This document shows positions 21,896 through 34,100 of a DNA stretch of 64,000 nt, in pieces. The stretch comes from Cytospora piceicola (Eukaryota > Ascomycota > Sordariomycetes > Diaporthales > Cytosporaceae), in contig JALQBC010000020.1 of assembly GCA_023375675.1 (NCBI GenBank), forward strand, positions 310,001-374,000, read 5' to 3'. Position numbers and translations under genes: made by a program. How positions within the stretch are numbered: the first letter of the stretch is position 1; every line of letters begins with the position of its first letter. The notes under the pieces are model-generated. The model was given only the letters and a program-made list of their open reading frames with translations. It was not told where the DNA came from and searched no databases.

Positions 21896-23707
21896 TTAGA
21901 CGTCTCCGACCACCACACCTGCTCCGATGCAAACATTGCCCTCGATGTACTCGGCGCCAGGCAACATCACAGTCGCCGCCTGCCTCGCATTGCGGGTCTG
22001 GGTAGAATCAAGGCTCTCCGCGCCACCCTTCAATCCCGCCGAGTCGAAACACGTCTTTCCCTTGGCCAGGCACTGGTAAATGACCAGCTGGTCCTGTAGG
22101 TACTTGTCGACAGGGCACTCGCGGTTCACTGCAGAAAGTATCAGCAGCCATCCCAAAATGATACTCGGAAAATAAGAAGGCGTCTAGGAGCAAAACATTG
22201 GATATATGGATAGTTGGGCAGTTTATGTGAGGAATAACTGGATGTGTTGTTGCTTACCCTCGTCCTCTAGGTCCTTGCAGACCTTGCTGGAGATCTCCTT
22301 GCTCAGTGCTGGAATCAAACAGTCCTTGAGGCGCCTTCCCATCAGATAGTCACGTCCCCAGCGGCAGTCTGTAATATTCGACAGTTAGCTGTTGTTTTTG
22401 GAGCCAAATTCTCCTATGTACCAGGAATACGAAGTCAAGAGAAATGAAAGGTGCTCGAAAAAGCATTTGAATCTGCTTACGCTCAGACTTGGCAACCAGA
22501 AGGACATAGACTCGGTCGAGGAATCCACTCTCCTCGTAGGTGATTTTGACTTTGGCGCCAGGGAATCTGGACTCGATGTCTGCCGTGAGGCTCTCCCCCA
22601 AACCCTCGTGCAGTTGTTGGGGCGTGACGATGGTCGCATCAACACTCTGGATCTCGTTGTCGACAGAGCCCATCCCATCCTCATCCGTACAGAAGGTCGC
22701 GCCGTCTCTCAGGGTCAAAGTGGTGCCAAATTTCAGCGGGCGGACCTTGAAGCGGATCGTTCCCTCCTGAATGCACTTGGGGTCAGGGGTTCGCTTGTCC
22801 CATCCACGCTTCTCAAGCTTGCATGCGACGTCAACTCCAAAATAGGTCTTCAACGCTGGGAGGAAGACTTGGTGGAGGTATTCGAAGCTTGGGGCGTCGG
22901 GCGAATACGTGGCCCCGGCGAGTTTCAGCTCGAAGGGCTCTTGGTAACCAGGGTCTTCGCATCCGAGGTAGAGCAGGAACGGAAGGATGGTCTGGAAGTG
23001 GAGAATTGAATTGGCAAGCATTGAACCTGGCCTGATATTGATCTCCTTCTTCGCCATCTTCTTCGCAGAAGGGCGGCGCTTGGGCTGAAACCTCAGGGTC
23101 TGGCTCTGGAATTCGTTGCCCTCAACATTGGCTGCAGTCTGATCAGCCAGCCACTTGACTATGGCAACCAAGTGTGTCGTCATTCCTGTAAGGTGGTCAG
23201 CAGAGAATCATTTTCTGTTCAACTGTGATATATCTTTTGATGTTGGGGTCTGAGTGACGGTAGTGGACAATAATGTCTGGACAAGCACTTGCGAACACTT
23301 GAGTAGGCGGGAGGTGACCAATCTTTGGTGGGTATTTGAGAAGGAAGGCAGTATAGTCTACGAGGTGGAAATAGATGTTGGAGTTCTCATATGGTCAATG
23401 GCATGATGGGATCCTGGGGAAGGCCCATGAGCCACAGAGGTACTCTCAGGCCATGGCGGTCATAGGTATGGATGTAGGCGGCTGCGTTCAGGTTGTAGAC
23501 AGGGAATGCTGAGCATGACGACCATGATGAGTAACGCATTAGTAGGGAAGTCGTACCTGGCTGCTCTGACGATCGGCGAATGTTCTCAATTCTCACAGGC
23601 TTGAGAGTGATGGCTGACAGGGTTACGGCGATGCGCACAGCTTGGCTGTTGGCCTCGTCGAGGCTGTTCAGCACGACGAGACCGTCTTCTCCAGCGGTCG
23701 AACCCAT
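21896..23707 (-). CDS. RNA 3'-terminal phosphate cyclase-like protein (RtcA/RTCA family), 4 exons
   Basis: Exons are 23707-23557, 23185-22481, 22368-22258 and 22128-21896; introns of 371, 112 and 129 nt have GT/AG ends and the joins add up to 1,200 nt (399 aa). Family landmarks, in order, are LKPVRIENIRRSSEQPG-MTTHLVAIVKWL (usual: GKPIRIxNIRxxRPGGGLxxQH), TLRFQP, the GTAGS/LQ-like block NIRPGSMLANSILHFQTILPFLLYL, VECKLEKRGWDK-like helix (CKLEKRGWDKRTPDPKC) and VDKYLQDQLVIYQCLAKGK. True cyclases convert RNA 3'-phosphate to 2',3'-cyclic phosphate through a covalent AMP on a histidine near the C terminus. In the position where HTQTA/HLLTN is expected, this protein has DSTQTR, and the N-terminal GGGQ loop reads EANSQ. 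It may therefore be an inactive or altered paralog. The 371-nt intron 1 could hide a small exon. Confidence 0.8.
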
Positions 23708-24545
23708 CGCGACGTTTCTCGTTTGCGGAAGCCTGAGGAAGCCTGGGAAACAACCTTGTAACCTTGGATGAGGGTGGTTGCTGACAAGAGAATGGGAAGC
23801 GCACAGTTCAAATGCGTGTGCAGGTGTGTTGGACAGGTAGGAATGGGGCCTGGTAGGAAACCACGGTGGGGCTCAGTGGATGATCTTCGCAGGTTGAGCT
23901 TCTAAAGTCTTCAGATGAATATTTTGGGTTAGGGGCAGGACTGGTGTTCGTTTGAATGTCTTGAAGCCAGTGGTAGTCAAACAATGTTTTGTGGTGCAGA
24001 CGCGGTTACCCGATCAAGCAGCCACACACCTTGACCATGAAGGAGGAAGGAGCATAACCAATGATGACAACTAAACACAACCTTGGAAGTTTCAGGTATT
24101 CAGTGAAAGGATAACACAATGGATTTGAGAGCTTTGAAGGCACAAGACAGGGAGTGCTTATGTGTAATCCATTACCCTTCAACTGGGACATAGTATGCAG
24201 ATTGAAGGCCCATTCGGAATGACGAACACTGTTATTGGATACAAAGCAACCATGGTTTATGATTTGTGACAGCGGACAGGGTTCTATCGGAAATAAAAAG
24301 GCAGCTAGGATCGTTAGCATCGATGATAACATCCAATATTGGGTAAACTGATACGGAATGAATATGCTAAACGACATATCGCTTCCTCCATGTACGGGTA
24401 GTAGACAGCACAAGGACATTCCATCCGAAGGAAGACCACTTCACACTCACGCGCGACAAGGGCACCAAGAACGGTAAAGATTTCTCTTCCATCTTGGTGT
24501 TTGTACAGTCAAGTCCATTCGAAGTCGAGAGTTGTGGCCTCTCCA
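23708..24545. other. Intergenic region, promoter of RNA-cyclase-like gene
   Basis: An 838-bp gap between the tandem minus-strand Tcd-like and RNA-cyclase-like genes. The open frame at 24,006-24,419 on the minus strand has no recognisable domain and is not called. Nothing else is seen. Confidence 0.6.
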
Positions 24546-26249
24546 TCATCTGTATTTCTCGTACTCAACAGCCTCTGCTATCCTGTCTTCCACCCTCTTT
24601 ACCGTCTCAGCATCATACAGATCCTCAGGGGATTTTCCCTCTCTCAGAACTTGCTGCTCGTGTAGCTTCGCCTCCTTCTTGGTCATGCAAACCAGATCGC
24701 TCATCTTCAACGTCGTCCACTTTTGCAGATCTTCACCCTCACCCATGCTTTGCAGGATGCTTCCCTGAGGTTTCCTCCACCTTACGAGGAAAAGACTTGT
24801 TGGGAGACTGCTGAGTGCGCTACGGCCTCGGTATATCTCCTCGATGAGGAAGGCAACATCGGCAACCGATAGAGTTATCCTCAGACCAAGCGCCACGTCT
24901 GATGGAGCACCTGGCTCTGCCCGTACAAGCCTCTCCTCGTTCGCCTGCACAATCGAGAACACGGACTCAAATACCTTGCCAGACCCCTTGAATTCAACGT
25001 AATCACAAGGATACCCTAAGGTTCTTGTTAGCAAAGTTTGCCTTCATGATACATCCTGGGGTGGGGCACCTTACCTGTGATCTTGAGGATGACATGATTT
25101 GCCACTGTCATTCCAAAGATGGCTGGCATGGTACCTAGAACTGGCAATATCCGCACCCGGAAGTCAGGAAGTACTCCCAAGTCGCCTACTGTGCCCTTCT
25201 TGAATTCCTCGTCGGATAGAGGGAGCAGTTGGGCCTTTCCTTCCGAGGTTCTCTCCGTCGAGTAAACTGCCGGAATGCCATTCGTGACACCCTGCAGCTT
25301 GAGCCGCCTGCGTGTCGCTCGTGACAGGCCATCGTCCGTGCTCGTGCTGATATCGCCAACAATGATTCTCGTCGGGTCGCTCTTGCAGCCGGCACCCATG
25401 GCTGAGATCACCGGGATCTGGTGGTCATGGCAATATTTCAGCAGCGCCACCTTGGTGTCGATGTTGTCAATCGCGTCCACGACAAAGTCCGGCTTCCGCC
25501 CGTTCTCGCCCCACGGCGCCAGCAATGCCTCGGCACTATTTCCGTCAAACTTCTCCAGCCGCAAATCGAACTTCACCCATGGCGCAATCGCCCTCAACCG
25601 CTTGGACAGGCACTGAACCTTAGGCAAGCCCACGTCCGCGAGCGTCGCAACCGCATGCCTGTTCAAGCTGCTCAGTGTGACCTGGTCAAAGTCGATCAAC
25701 CGCAGCTTCGAGACACCGGATCGTGCGAAGGATGCCGTGGCATGGCTGCCGACACCACCACAGCCAACTACTATCACGAAGGAGTTGCGCAACTTGTCGA
25801 GGCCCTCGGGTGTCAGAAACACGCGGTTCCGCGCCAGTTGCTCGAGTATCAGCTCATCGTCGAAGTCGCCGGCCTGTGCACGTCGGGCAAGGGCTTCGGT
25901 TCGGAGGTCTTCTTTATCGGGAGGGGGGATCGTTCCGAGGCTCGTGAGCTGTTCATGGGGAGAGGCGCTGTTAGTGATCAGCACTCCTTTGTCGAATCGG
26001 TGCTCAGGTCTGTTTGGGGGAAAGGCCGAGGGGGGCGGGAGCGGTCGCCAAACACTCCTTACTGACCTTTTGTAAATGGTGTTCCTCACTTGGGTCAGGT
26101 ATCGACTCCTTGAGTTTAGATACCCTCTTCTCTTGGGAGAGACGCTGGTAGCTCAGCAGTCCTGCGGCTACAATGCCACCAGACACGAGGGCGGTGGCAG
26201 CGAACTGAAAGCGCGAATCGTTCGTCGCGCGCGTCAGCAAGGCCGACAT
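24546..26249 (-). CDS. tRNA threonylcarbamoyladenosine (t6A) dehydratase, Tcd1/Tcd2-like (ThiF/E1 family), 3 exons
   Basis: Exons are 26249-26067, 25948-25075 and 25015-24546; introns of 118 nt (GTCAGT...GAACAG) and 59 nt (GTAAGG...CTTAG) keep frame (508 aa). The enzyme uses ATP to cyclise t6A at position 37 of tRNAs to ct6A; yeast Tcd1 and Tcd2 sit on the mitochondrial outer membrane. An N-terminal hydrophobic helix (FAATALVSGGIVAAGLLSYQRL, residues ~16-37) fits that anchor. The E1-like Rossmann motif VIVVGCGGVGSHA is at residues 119-131, followed by RLIDFDQVTLSSLNRHAV (ATP site) and FVVDAIDNIDTKVALLKYCHD. The C-terminal charged helix DLVCMTKKEAKLHEQQVL...VEDRIAEAVEYEKYR is common in fungal members. 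The length is slightly above the yeast proteins (about 430-450 aa). Confidence 0.93.
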
Positions 26250-26845
26250 GATGGAAGCGCAAGCAGGGACCGAAGGAATGAACCCAGCAAAGAAGATGGG
26301 TGTCTCTCCGTCGTGGGCGCCTCTGGAACCAGAAGACGTCCGAAGCCGCCCAAAATATTTCGGGACCCACAGTGACACCCGTCGATCGATCCTTGTCACA
26401 TGTGACGTCGGGCCGTTGGATTATGTAATTGTACCCCTGTTTTGGGAACGTCAACTGAGACGGACAAGCTTTCAACCTTGGAATATCCAGTTGAAAAGGT
26501 AAATTCCTGGATACATTGATGCTATTTGAAGCGTACGGTTACCCGGGTATATTCTATATCATCCTGAGCCAATCAATGACATGTACCATCCAGTCATCAG
26601 CTATTCTTCGGCCTCAATAACCCGCAAGACCAAGTAGTCATTCCTTTATATACGCAAGCTCTATCTCATTTTACGGGTAGCATGTTAGCCTTTTTCGCCT
26701 GTAAAACGTCCGTGCACTAACAGCCTGTTAGCCGATAACGATTTACGCCTGTAAAACGGCTTGGCACTAACAGACAATGTGTATTAGCTGTTAGGTTAAG
26801 GTTTTTTTTTTCAGGGTTAGGGTATCCTTTAAAGAGGGGGGGGGG
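26250..26845. other. Transition from gene-rich to AT-rich DNA
   Basis: Upstream region of the Tcd-like gene, with no gene seen. It holds a 50-bp direct repeat (26,696-26,773), one and a half telomere-like TTAGGG units (about 26,813-26,823) and a run of ten G residues (26,836-26,845) just before the tetranucleotide array. Confidence 0.6.
26696..26773. repeat. Two direct repeats with a 50-bp period
   Basis: CGCCTGTAAAACG occurs at 26,696 and 26,746, and GCACTAACAG at 26,714 and 26,764, so both motifs repeat with exactly the same 50-bp spacing. It looks like an eroded tandem duplication at the isochore boundary. Confidence 0.75.
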
Positions 26846-26857
26846 CTAGCTAGCTAG

Positions 26858-26889
<32 letters not shown>

Positions 26890-27082
26890 TTAACTAACTA
26901 ACTTACTAACTAACTAACTATCTAAATAAGTAAGTAAGTAAATAACTAATTAAATAATAAAATAACTAACTAAATAACTAATTAAATAACTAAATAACTA
27001 ACTAAATAAATAAGTAAGTAAGTAAGTAAATAAGTAAGTAAATAAGTAAGTAAATAAGTAAGTAAGTAAGTAAGTAAGTTAA

Positions 27083-27114
<32 letters not shown>

Positions 27115-27240
27115 GAAGTATATAAGTAAATAAATAAATAAATAAGTAAGTAAGTAAGTTAATAAGTAAGTTAATAACTAAGTAAGTAAGTAAGTAAGTA
27201 AGTAAGTATATAAGTAAATAAATAAATAAGTAAGTAAGCA
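26846..27240. repeat. Tetranucleotide array (CTAG/CTAA grading into TAAG)
   Basis: Begins as CTAGCTAGCTAG, becomes ACTAACTAACTA and then AAGTAAGTAAGT with AATA interruptions. The same unit resumes at 27,731-27,853, next to the left LTR of the first retrotransposon. Confidence 0.9.
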
Positions 27241-27801
27241 GAGTTATAACTGTATTTTTATATTTTATATTTATATTTTTAAAAATATAAAAATATATAT
27301 ATTTTATATTTATATTTCTAAACCTTTATATTTATATTTATATTAATTTTCAAACCTTTATATTTTATATTTTTATATTTTTAATATAGAAATATAAATA
27401 TATTATATAAAATTATAAAGAACTATATAAAGGTATAAATAACGATTATATTATTAAGTATTATAGTTATTATTATAAAAGTTTTTAAAGTATATTAATA
27501 TCTATTTTATTTAATTTTATATTTATATTTATAAAAGTATATATCTTTATAGTTTTATATTTTTATATTAAAAATATAAATATAAATATAAAAATATAAA
27601 ATATATATTTATATTTATATTTATTTCTAACCCTTTATATTTATATTTATATTTATTTCCGACCTTTTATATTTATATTTATATATTTTATATTTATATT
27701 TTTATATTTATATATATTTTATAACTTTATAAATAAGTAAGTTAATAAGTAAGTTAATAAGTAAGTTAATAAGTAAGTTAATAAGTAAGTTAATAAGTTA
27801 A

Positions 27802-27837
<36 letters not shown>

Positions 27838-27883
27838 TATATAAGTAAGTAAATAAAGTAAATTAAAAAATAATAATAAATAA
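27241..27883. other. AT-rich low-complexity DNA
   Basis: Almost pure A/T with TATATTTATATTT runs and two TTTCTAACCTTTATA-like direct repeats (about 27,315-27,670), then the second TAAG block. No gene. Confidence 0.7.
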
Positions 27884-28120
27884 TAGTAACGGTACAGTAT
27901 AGTAGTGTGTAATAAAGATAGATTCTCTCTCTTCTCTCTCTATATAACCGAGTACTCTTATAAACTATATATAAACCTATAAACTTACTATAAACTTACC
28001 TTAAGTTTACTATATAATTACCGTATATTTAACCGTCCGAATTACCGGTAAATATACGGTAAATTCGTAGGTACGTTTATAGGTAGGTTCGTTATAAACC
28101 TACCGGTAGGTATATAATAA
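27884..28120. repeat. Left LTR of retrotransposon 1
   Basis: About 237 bp that match 38,157-38,393 along their whole length, differing mainly by transitions (for example CGGTACAG/CAGTACGG, GTATATAATAA/GTGTGTAATAA). Shared landmarks are ATATAACCGAGTACTCTTAT and AACCTACCGGTAGGT. Exact ends are uncertain by a few bases because the terminal TG/CA appear mutated. Confidence 0.85.
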
Positions 28121-31100
28121 TTACCTTTAAAAAAAAAATCTTCGTTTATAAGGATATAGGTATTATAGTTATAATTAGATTAATAGTAAGTCTATAGTAT
28201 AAAAGTAGTTATATTTATAGAATAAAAAGAAGAACTGTTACTAATTTACGAAAGAAGTATTATATTTAAATAATAATAGTATCTAAATTATAATACGACG
28301 AAATAATCGGTAAAGGCTTAGGTAAACTATAGTAGTGTATATAGTAAAAGAAATAAAAGTTTATAGAAATATAGAGTATAGTTAGAAAAAGAGTATAGTT
28401 AACTGTAAAAAAAAGAAAGCAAAAGCAGTTTTTATCTTTAGGCACCTACCTTATAGTATTAGTAGACCTATACATACTATTAATACTACGAAAACGCCTG
28501 TAAATCTACGGACGTAAAGTAACGAATATAAGAATAATTATAAAATAATAATAAAACGATAACTTAATAAAATATATTCTTAATAAACTTAGCAGAGTTT
28601 TAACTCTTCTTTAGCTAAAAGAGATAACGAACCGAATAGCGCTTTTACGTCTTTATTAAAAACGTTCTTAATTAACGTTACGACTTTATTAAATATTAAA
28701 GCTATAGCCTTAATTATACTATAAGCTTTAAGGTAAGAATTTATATTATATAAGCGACGTTTAAATATCTCGATAAACGTATAACCGAGGTTACCGATAT
28801 AAAAACGTTTCTATTTATAATAAATACCTGTTTAGTTAATATCGTTATTATTTTAAAACTTAGTTTTAATAAAACCGAAGTTTATTCGGTAACGGAGAAA
28901 ATACCTAAATACGAAAGTAACGCTAAAGTATTATATATACGACTCTTTATCGAGTTTTTAAATATAACGGATAAAGTTTACTACCTATATAGCGGTACTA
29001 TATAGCACTATAATACTAATACTAGTTACGTTAAGTAGTAAAATAATATAAAGTTTTTAGCTGTTTATTTAAATATAGGCGTTAATCTTAAGCTTATAGC
29101 CTACCTTGATAGTATATATAATAGGCGTAGTAATATTAAACTAAATAAACGTTTTAAGCTTATCGTTCTTATATATATCGTCGATAATAGCGATAAGGTA
29201 TATTAAGCGTTTATACTCTATAAAAGGCGAATTTACTTTAAATTTATCCGATTTATAAACTGTAATAAGCGAACCGTTATCGGTAATATAACGCTTTCTG
29301 TCTATAAAAAAGCTTTTAGTAAAATTAAACGGAAGGTTATATACTAATTCTTCTTTAATATCGTCTTTTATAAGAATAAAAGCGGTAAATAAGCCTTTTC
29401 GGCCCGATAACTATAGGTTTTATAGTAAGCGTTTAAAAGTTAACTACGCCTTAAACTCTTTAAAGGCGTTTATAATAAGCTCGGCGTAAGTAATAATATC
29501 GGATATAAAGCTATAGTATTTCTTTTTAGTTTCTTACTATTCTTTTATAGTAATGTAACCGGTATTTATAAGCTTAATGTTTAAAAGCTATAAGCTTATA
29601 GTAACGTATTATATTATAACTAGGTTTATCTTATTAATAGTAAGGTTATTTACGTTTTAAGCGAATTAGCTTTTTTTATTACGGTAGATATATTTATTAT
29701 ATTTATAAGATAAAGTAAATAAAGACGTAAAGAAACCGTAAATAAATAAGTTTAAACCTTTTTAAGCCGATATTATAAAAAAATCTAATAAATATACTAA
29801 GTTAGTTTCCTTATATCTGTTTATAAGTAAATCTGTTATTTAGCCTATATAGCCGTTTTATATATTAGGATAAAGCTTTTATTTATAGTATAACGTATTA
29901 TCGCGGTTAACTTATATAAAGATAAAATATTAACTAAAGTATTGCTAAGCTTTATAACAGGTAATTTTATAGCTAATCGGGTATATTAAAAGCTTTAAAG
30001 ATAATATATATATATTAAACTTTACCTTTCGGTTAATAAGGTTAATATATCTTTCGTCGATTACTTTTTATCGAAAACGTACTTATTTAGCTATATAGTA
30101 ATATAAATAAGTATTAAATCGGGTATTAGTAATAAACGTTTTAATAATACTGCCGATTCTCCTTTATATAGGTAAAGCCTCTATTTATATCTGTCGAAAT
30201 CTAATATATTCCGACATAAGGCCTTATAGACCTTTATTAAGTATTTTTCTATACGGCTTTTCTATAGGTATAAACGACCGGGGTTATAAAAGGTAAAGTA
30301 TAGTACTAGATAAAACTTTAATATTTTAAAGTACTTACGAAATATTCGGCCGCTAATATTTTATATAGGTTTTTTTTTAATTTAGTATATATACTTAATA
30401 GTAAATATAAAGCGAGTTCGATATAATAGTTTTAAATTATATAAAATAACGAATAAACGGTAACTTTAAGGTAAGTTCTTAAGTAAAATACTTTATATAA
30501 TAGTTAAGCTAACGATATAATATTTTAAAAGTAAGCTTTAGTAAAAGGAATAAGATAAAAAAAAAATAATAGATAGTATAAAAAAAAAAGTTTAAATTAA
30601 TAATCGGTCGGTAAATAAGTTTTCTTTATTATTATTCGTTACTTAATATTAACGTAAACGTATTTAACCTTTATTATTTAATAACTTTCTATAAACGTCG
30701 AATATTACTTTTCGGCTTTAACGTTAGCGTTACCGGCCGATCTACCGGTTATTTATTAAGTAGTCTTCTTTTTAGCCGGGGCTATAATACTTAAGTAATT
30801 ATTTCTTTAAGTTTTAGTTGCTTTATAAGCGGTTTCCTTTTTATTACTAACTAAACGTATAGCTTTTCTATTTTTTCTTATCTTATTTCGAATTTTTAAA
30901 TTATTTTATCGGTATTTAAAGTATTTTATAATATTTATACGTTAAAATAGCTAAAGTAATTAGTTTATTTTACGAAATACTCGACGTATAACTACCTTTA
31001 ACTATACTTCTGCTTACGTTTAGCTATAATACGCTATAACTTATAATATTTAAAAGCCTTATTATACCTTTATACTTTATTATTATTTACTTTTATAAGC

Positions 31101-34100
31101 TTTATAGCTAATAAATCTTACTTATATAGGTTAAACTATAACGGTTTATTTAAAAATAAATAAATTATAGATAATATTAAGTAAATATTTATATATAAAG
31201 CTATTTTAAGCTTATATACTAGTCTGCTTACCTTATATATAACTTAAAACAGTTTTATACGCTATTAAGAATACTTTCGGGTTAAATTCTTAAGTAATAT
31301 ATAGCTATAATAAAGTTTAATAAAAACCTAGTTATTTAAAGTAAACTTATACTAATAATACTTTTTATTATACTATAGTTTTATAGCTATTTAAGCTTCG
31401 ACGATTATAAGTTACGCTTTCTTTTAAAATATATTTTAAGTTAACGCCGGAATACTTTCTTTTAGCTAGCTTATTCCGGTAAGATTAAATCCGTATAAAA
31501 GCTAGTTAGCAGAGTATTTTATAGCCTTATTATAAGCGTTATTTAGGTTAAACTATAATACTAAGATAATATCGGTTTATTCGACTTTAAAATATATTAT
31601 AATAAATATCCGGACTACTAATTTTACTATTTTATTTTTACCTTTAAACTAGCCGTTAGTTTATAGATATTAAGCGGTTAAATAAGCTAGCTTAATATTT
31701 AAACCGGATTATAAGCCTTATTAAAAGTTTAAAAAAAACTTAAAATCTTTATTAAAGATAATACGTTATAAGATACTTTAGTTATATAAATATAATATAC
31801 GTAATAGTATATATACTTAATCTATAGCTATATATATAGTATTACTAAAGATAATAATAGTCGTTTTACTATACTTATTTATAACCGAGAGAAAAATGTC
31901 GAAGAAAAATACTTTAGAGATTACTTATAAAGTATTAGCGGTTAAAACGTCGAGTAAAGCTATTATAAAGTCTATAATAATAATATAGAACGGGATTAAT
32001 AGCGAAAGAATAAGCTGTATTTCGCTTAATAGCTATTAATTTTTACTACGATTTATTATATAAACCGGATAATTCTTAATATATTCGAAAACCTTTTAAT
32101 AGTAATTTTTAATTATAAACCGGTCGGTAAGGTTGTATTAAACTCTATTTTTACCGAAATAGTACTTAACGTTATAAGCTTTAACGATAAAATCCGTAGC
32201 TACTTCTACCGGGATATAAAAGCGTCGTTTACTTAATAACTTTACGAAATATAAAAGTTTATCTGTATTTAACTCGAATAGTACGTTTACTTTTATTTAA
32301 TTATTTTATAGTTATTAAATAATATTAGTCTAACTAACGTATTTTTAGTATTTTATAACGATACGATTTTTAAGCGTTTAGTTAATAAAAATCTTAAATA
32401 TATTATATAAAATAGTATTTTCTTATAATTTACCGAATATACCTTTATCCTTTATAAATAGCTAACTTATCGATAGCTTAAAAATAATATTTACTAATAT
32501 ATTAGTTACCTTTAAAATATAGTAAACGTTTAGACTGTATTAGCTTAAGTATTTTAACGTAAGAATAAGCTTTATATTTATTTTAGTTTTATTTATTATA
32601 TTAAAAAACGTTTACTTAACGATACCGACGGTAATAGCGTAGTTTATAAAAATATATATAGGTTATTTACAGTTTAACCTAATAATTATATAAAGTTTAT
32701 AAACTAGCTATATTAAATAGATAACCTTAAGTTTAGTTAGTTAGTATTTACGTTTAGCTATATTAATAGTCTTACTTAGATATTATAATAAACGGATTTA
32801 AGTATAAAGTATAAATAACTTCCGGTTTTATTTAAAATTATTACTTAGCTAAAAAACGATACTTAAAAATCTAACTTTTTTCGAAATATTTAACTAAATA
32901 AATAACAGCTTATCTAGGTTTTAATAAAATAGAACGTTTTTACTTATTAAGGCCGACTTAAAATCGTTAAAGAAATATACCTTTTTATAAATAGGTTTAA
33001 AGGAGGTCCGATAAGTATAGTTCTTTTAGGCGTTACCTTTTAAAAGTTTTCTGTCTTTTTATCTTTTAATAAGTATTTAAATCTTTTATCTTTATAACAG
33101 ATCGATATATTTAATATATCGTAGTACGAAATAATAAAAATAACTTATAAAGCTAATAAATTTTTTAAGTTACTATAATATAATAAGGAACTATAATTAA
33201 GTAATAGTTTTTACCCGGTTTAAGATGTTATATATACTTAGTTTATTAACCTTAAATCCGAGTAATTCTATTAAAATATATTCGATAAAAAATTTCTTAG
33301 CTAATAAGGATATATAACGTTTTATAAATAATATAAATAGCTACTTTAAATACTTTATATATTTTTCGGTAGTATTAAAAAAGACGATAATATTATCGAT
33401 AAACGCGGTAGTAAAATATTTAAATAGCCGGAGTATATAATTTATATACCGTTAAATATACGTCGGTAAGTTATAAAATCTTATAGATATAACTTTTAGC
33501 CGTTTTTAACTACGATAACTAACTAAAGTAAACCGTTTATAATACAGCGGGTATATTTAAAACTAAAAAAAAAATAAGCTTATATCGATAATAGTAAGAA
33601 AAAACTTATTACGAATATTCTTAAAAACGTTTAACTAAAAAGGTAGCAGATATATATCGGAAATAGTTACTTTATTAAAAGTGCGAAAGTTTATAACTAT
33701 ACGTTCTTTATACTTACCTTTTACTATCTTTTATACTATAAAAACAGGTAAGCCGAATAAAGTAAACTAAGTAACTTACTTAGTATAACTTTATTCGTAA
33801 AAACTATCTATTATATTATTAATAATTTTCTAGTTCTTTTTATTAAAGTAGTATAGTCGTTATAATATCTTCTGATTTTATTAGCCTTCGATTAAAAGAA
33901 CTTATATTTATTTATTTTTAAATACTCGAATATTTTAAGTATCTTTAAATATATATATAAACTCGCGTATAAAACAGTTTACCTTTAATATAAACTTAAA
34001 TAAATACTAGTATATATATACGTCGTTTAATAGTTTTATTTTAAACAGGTCTTTAATATAAGTAATACTAAGTTTTCTATTTAAACGAAAATATTTATAT

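Noticed and set aside
24006..24419. 137-codon open frame between the Tcd-like and RNA-cyclase-like genes
   Set aside because: No domain, low coding character, lies where a promoter and 3' region are expected.
26846..27240. Possible CRISPR-like or telomeric array
   Set aside because: It is a plain tetranucleotide array without spacers and not a telomere repeat; the organism is a fungus.
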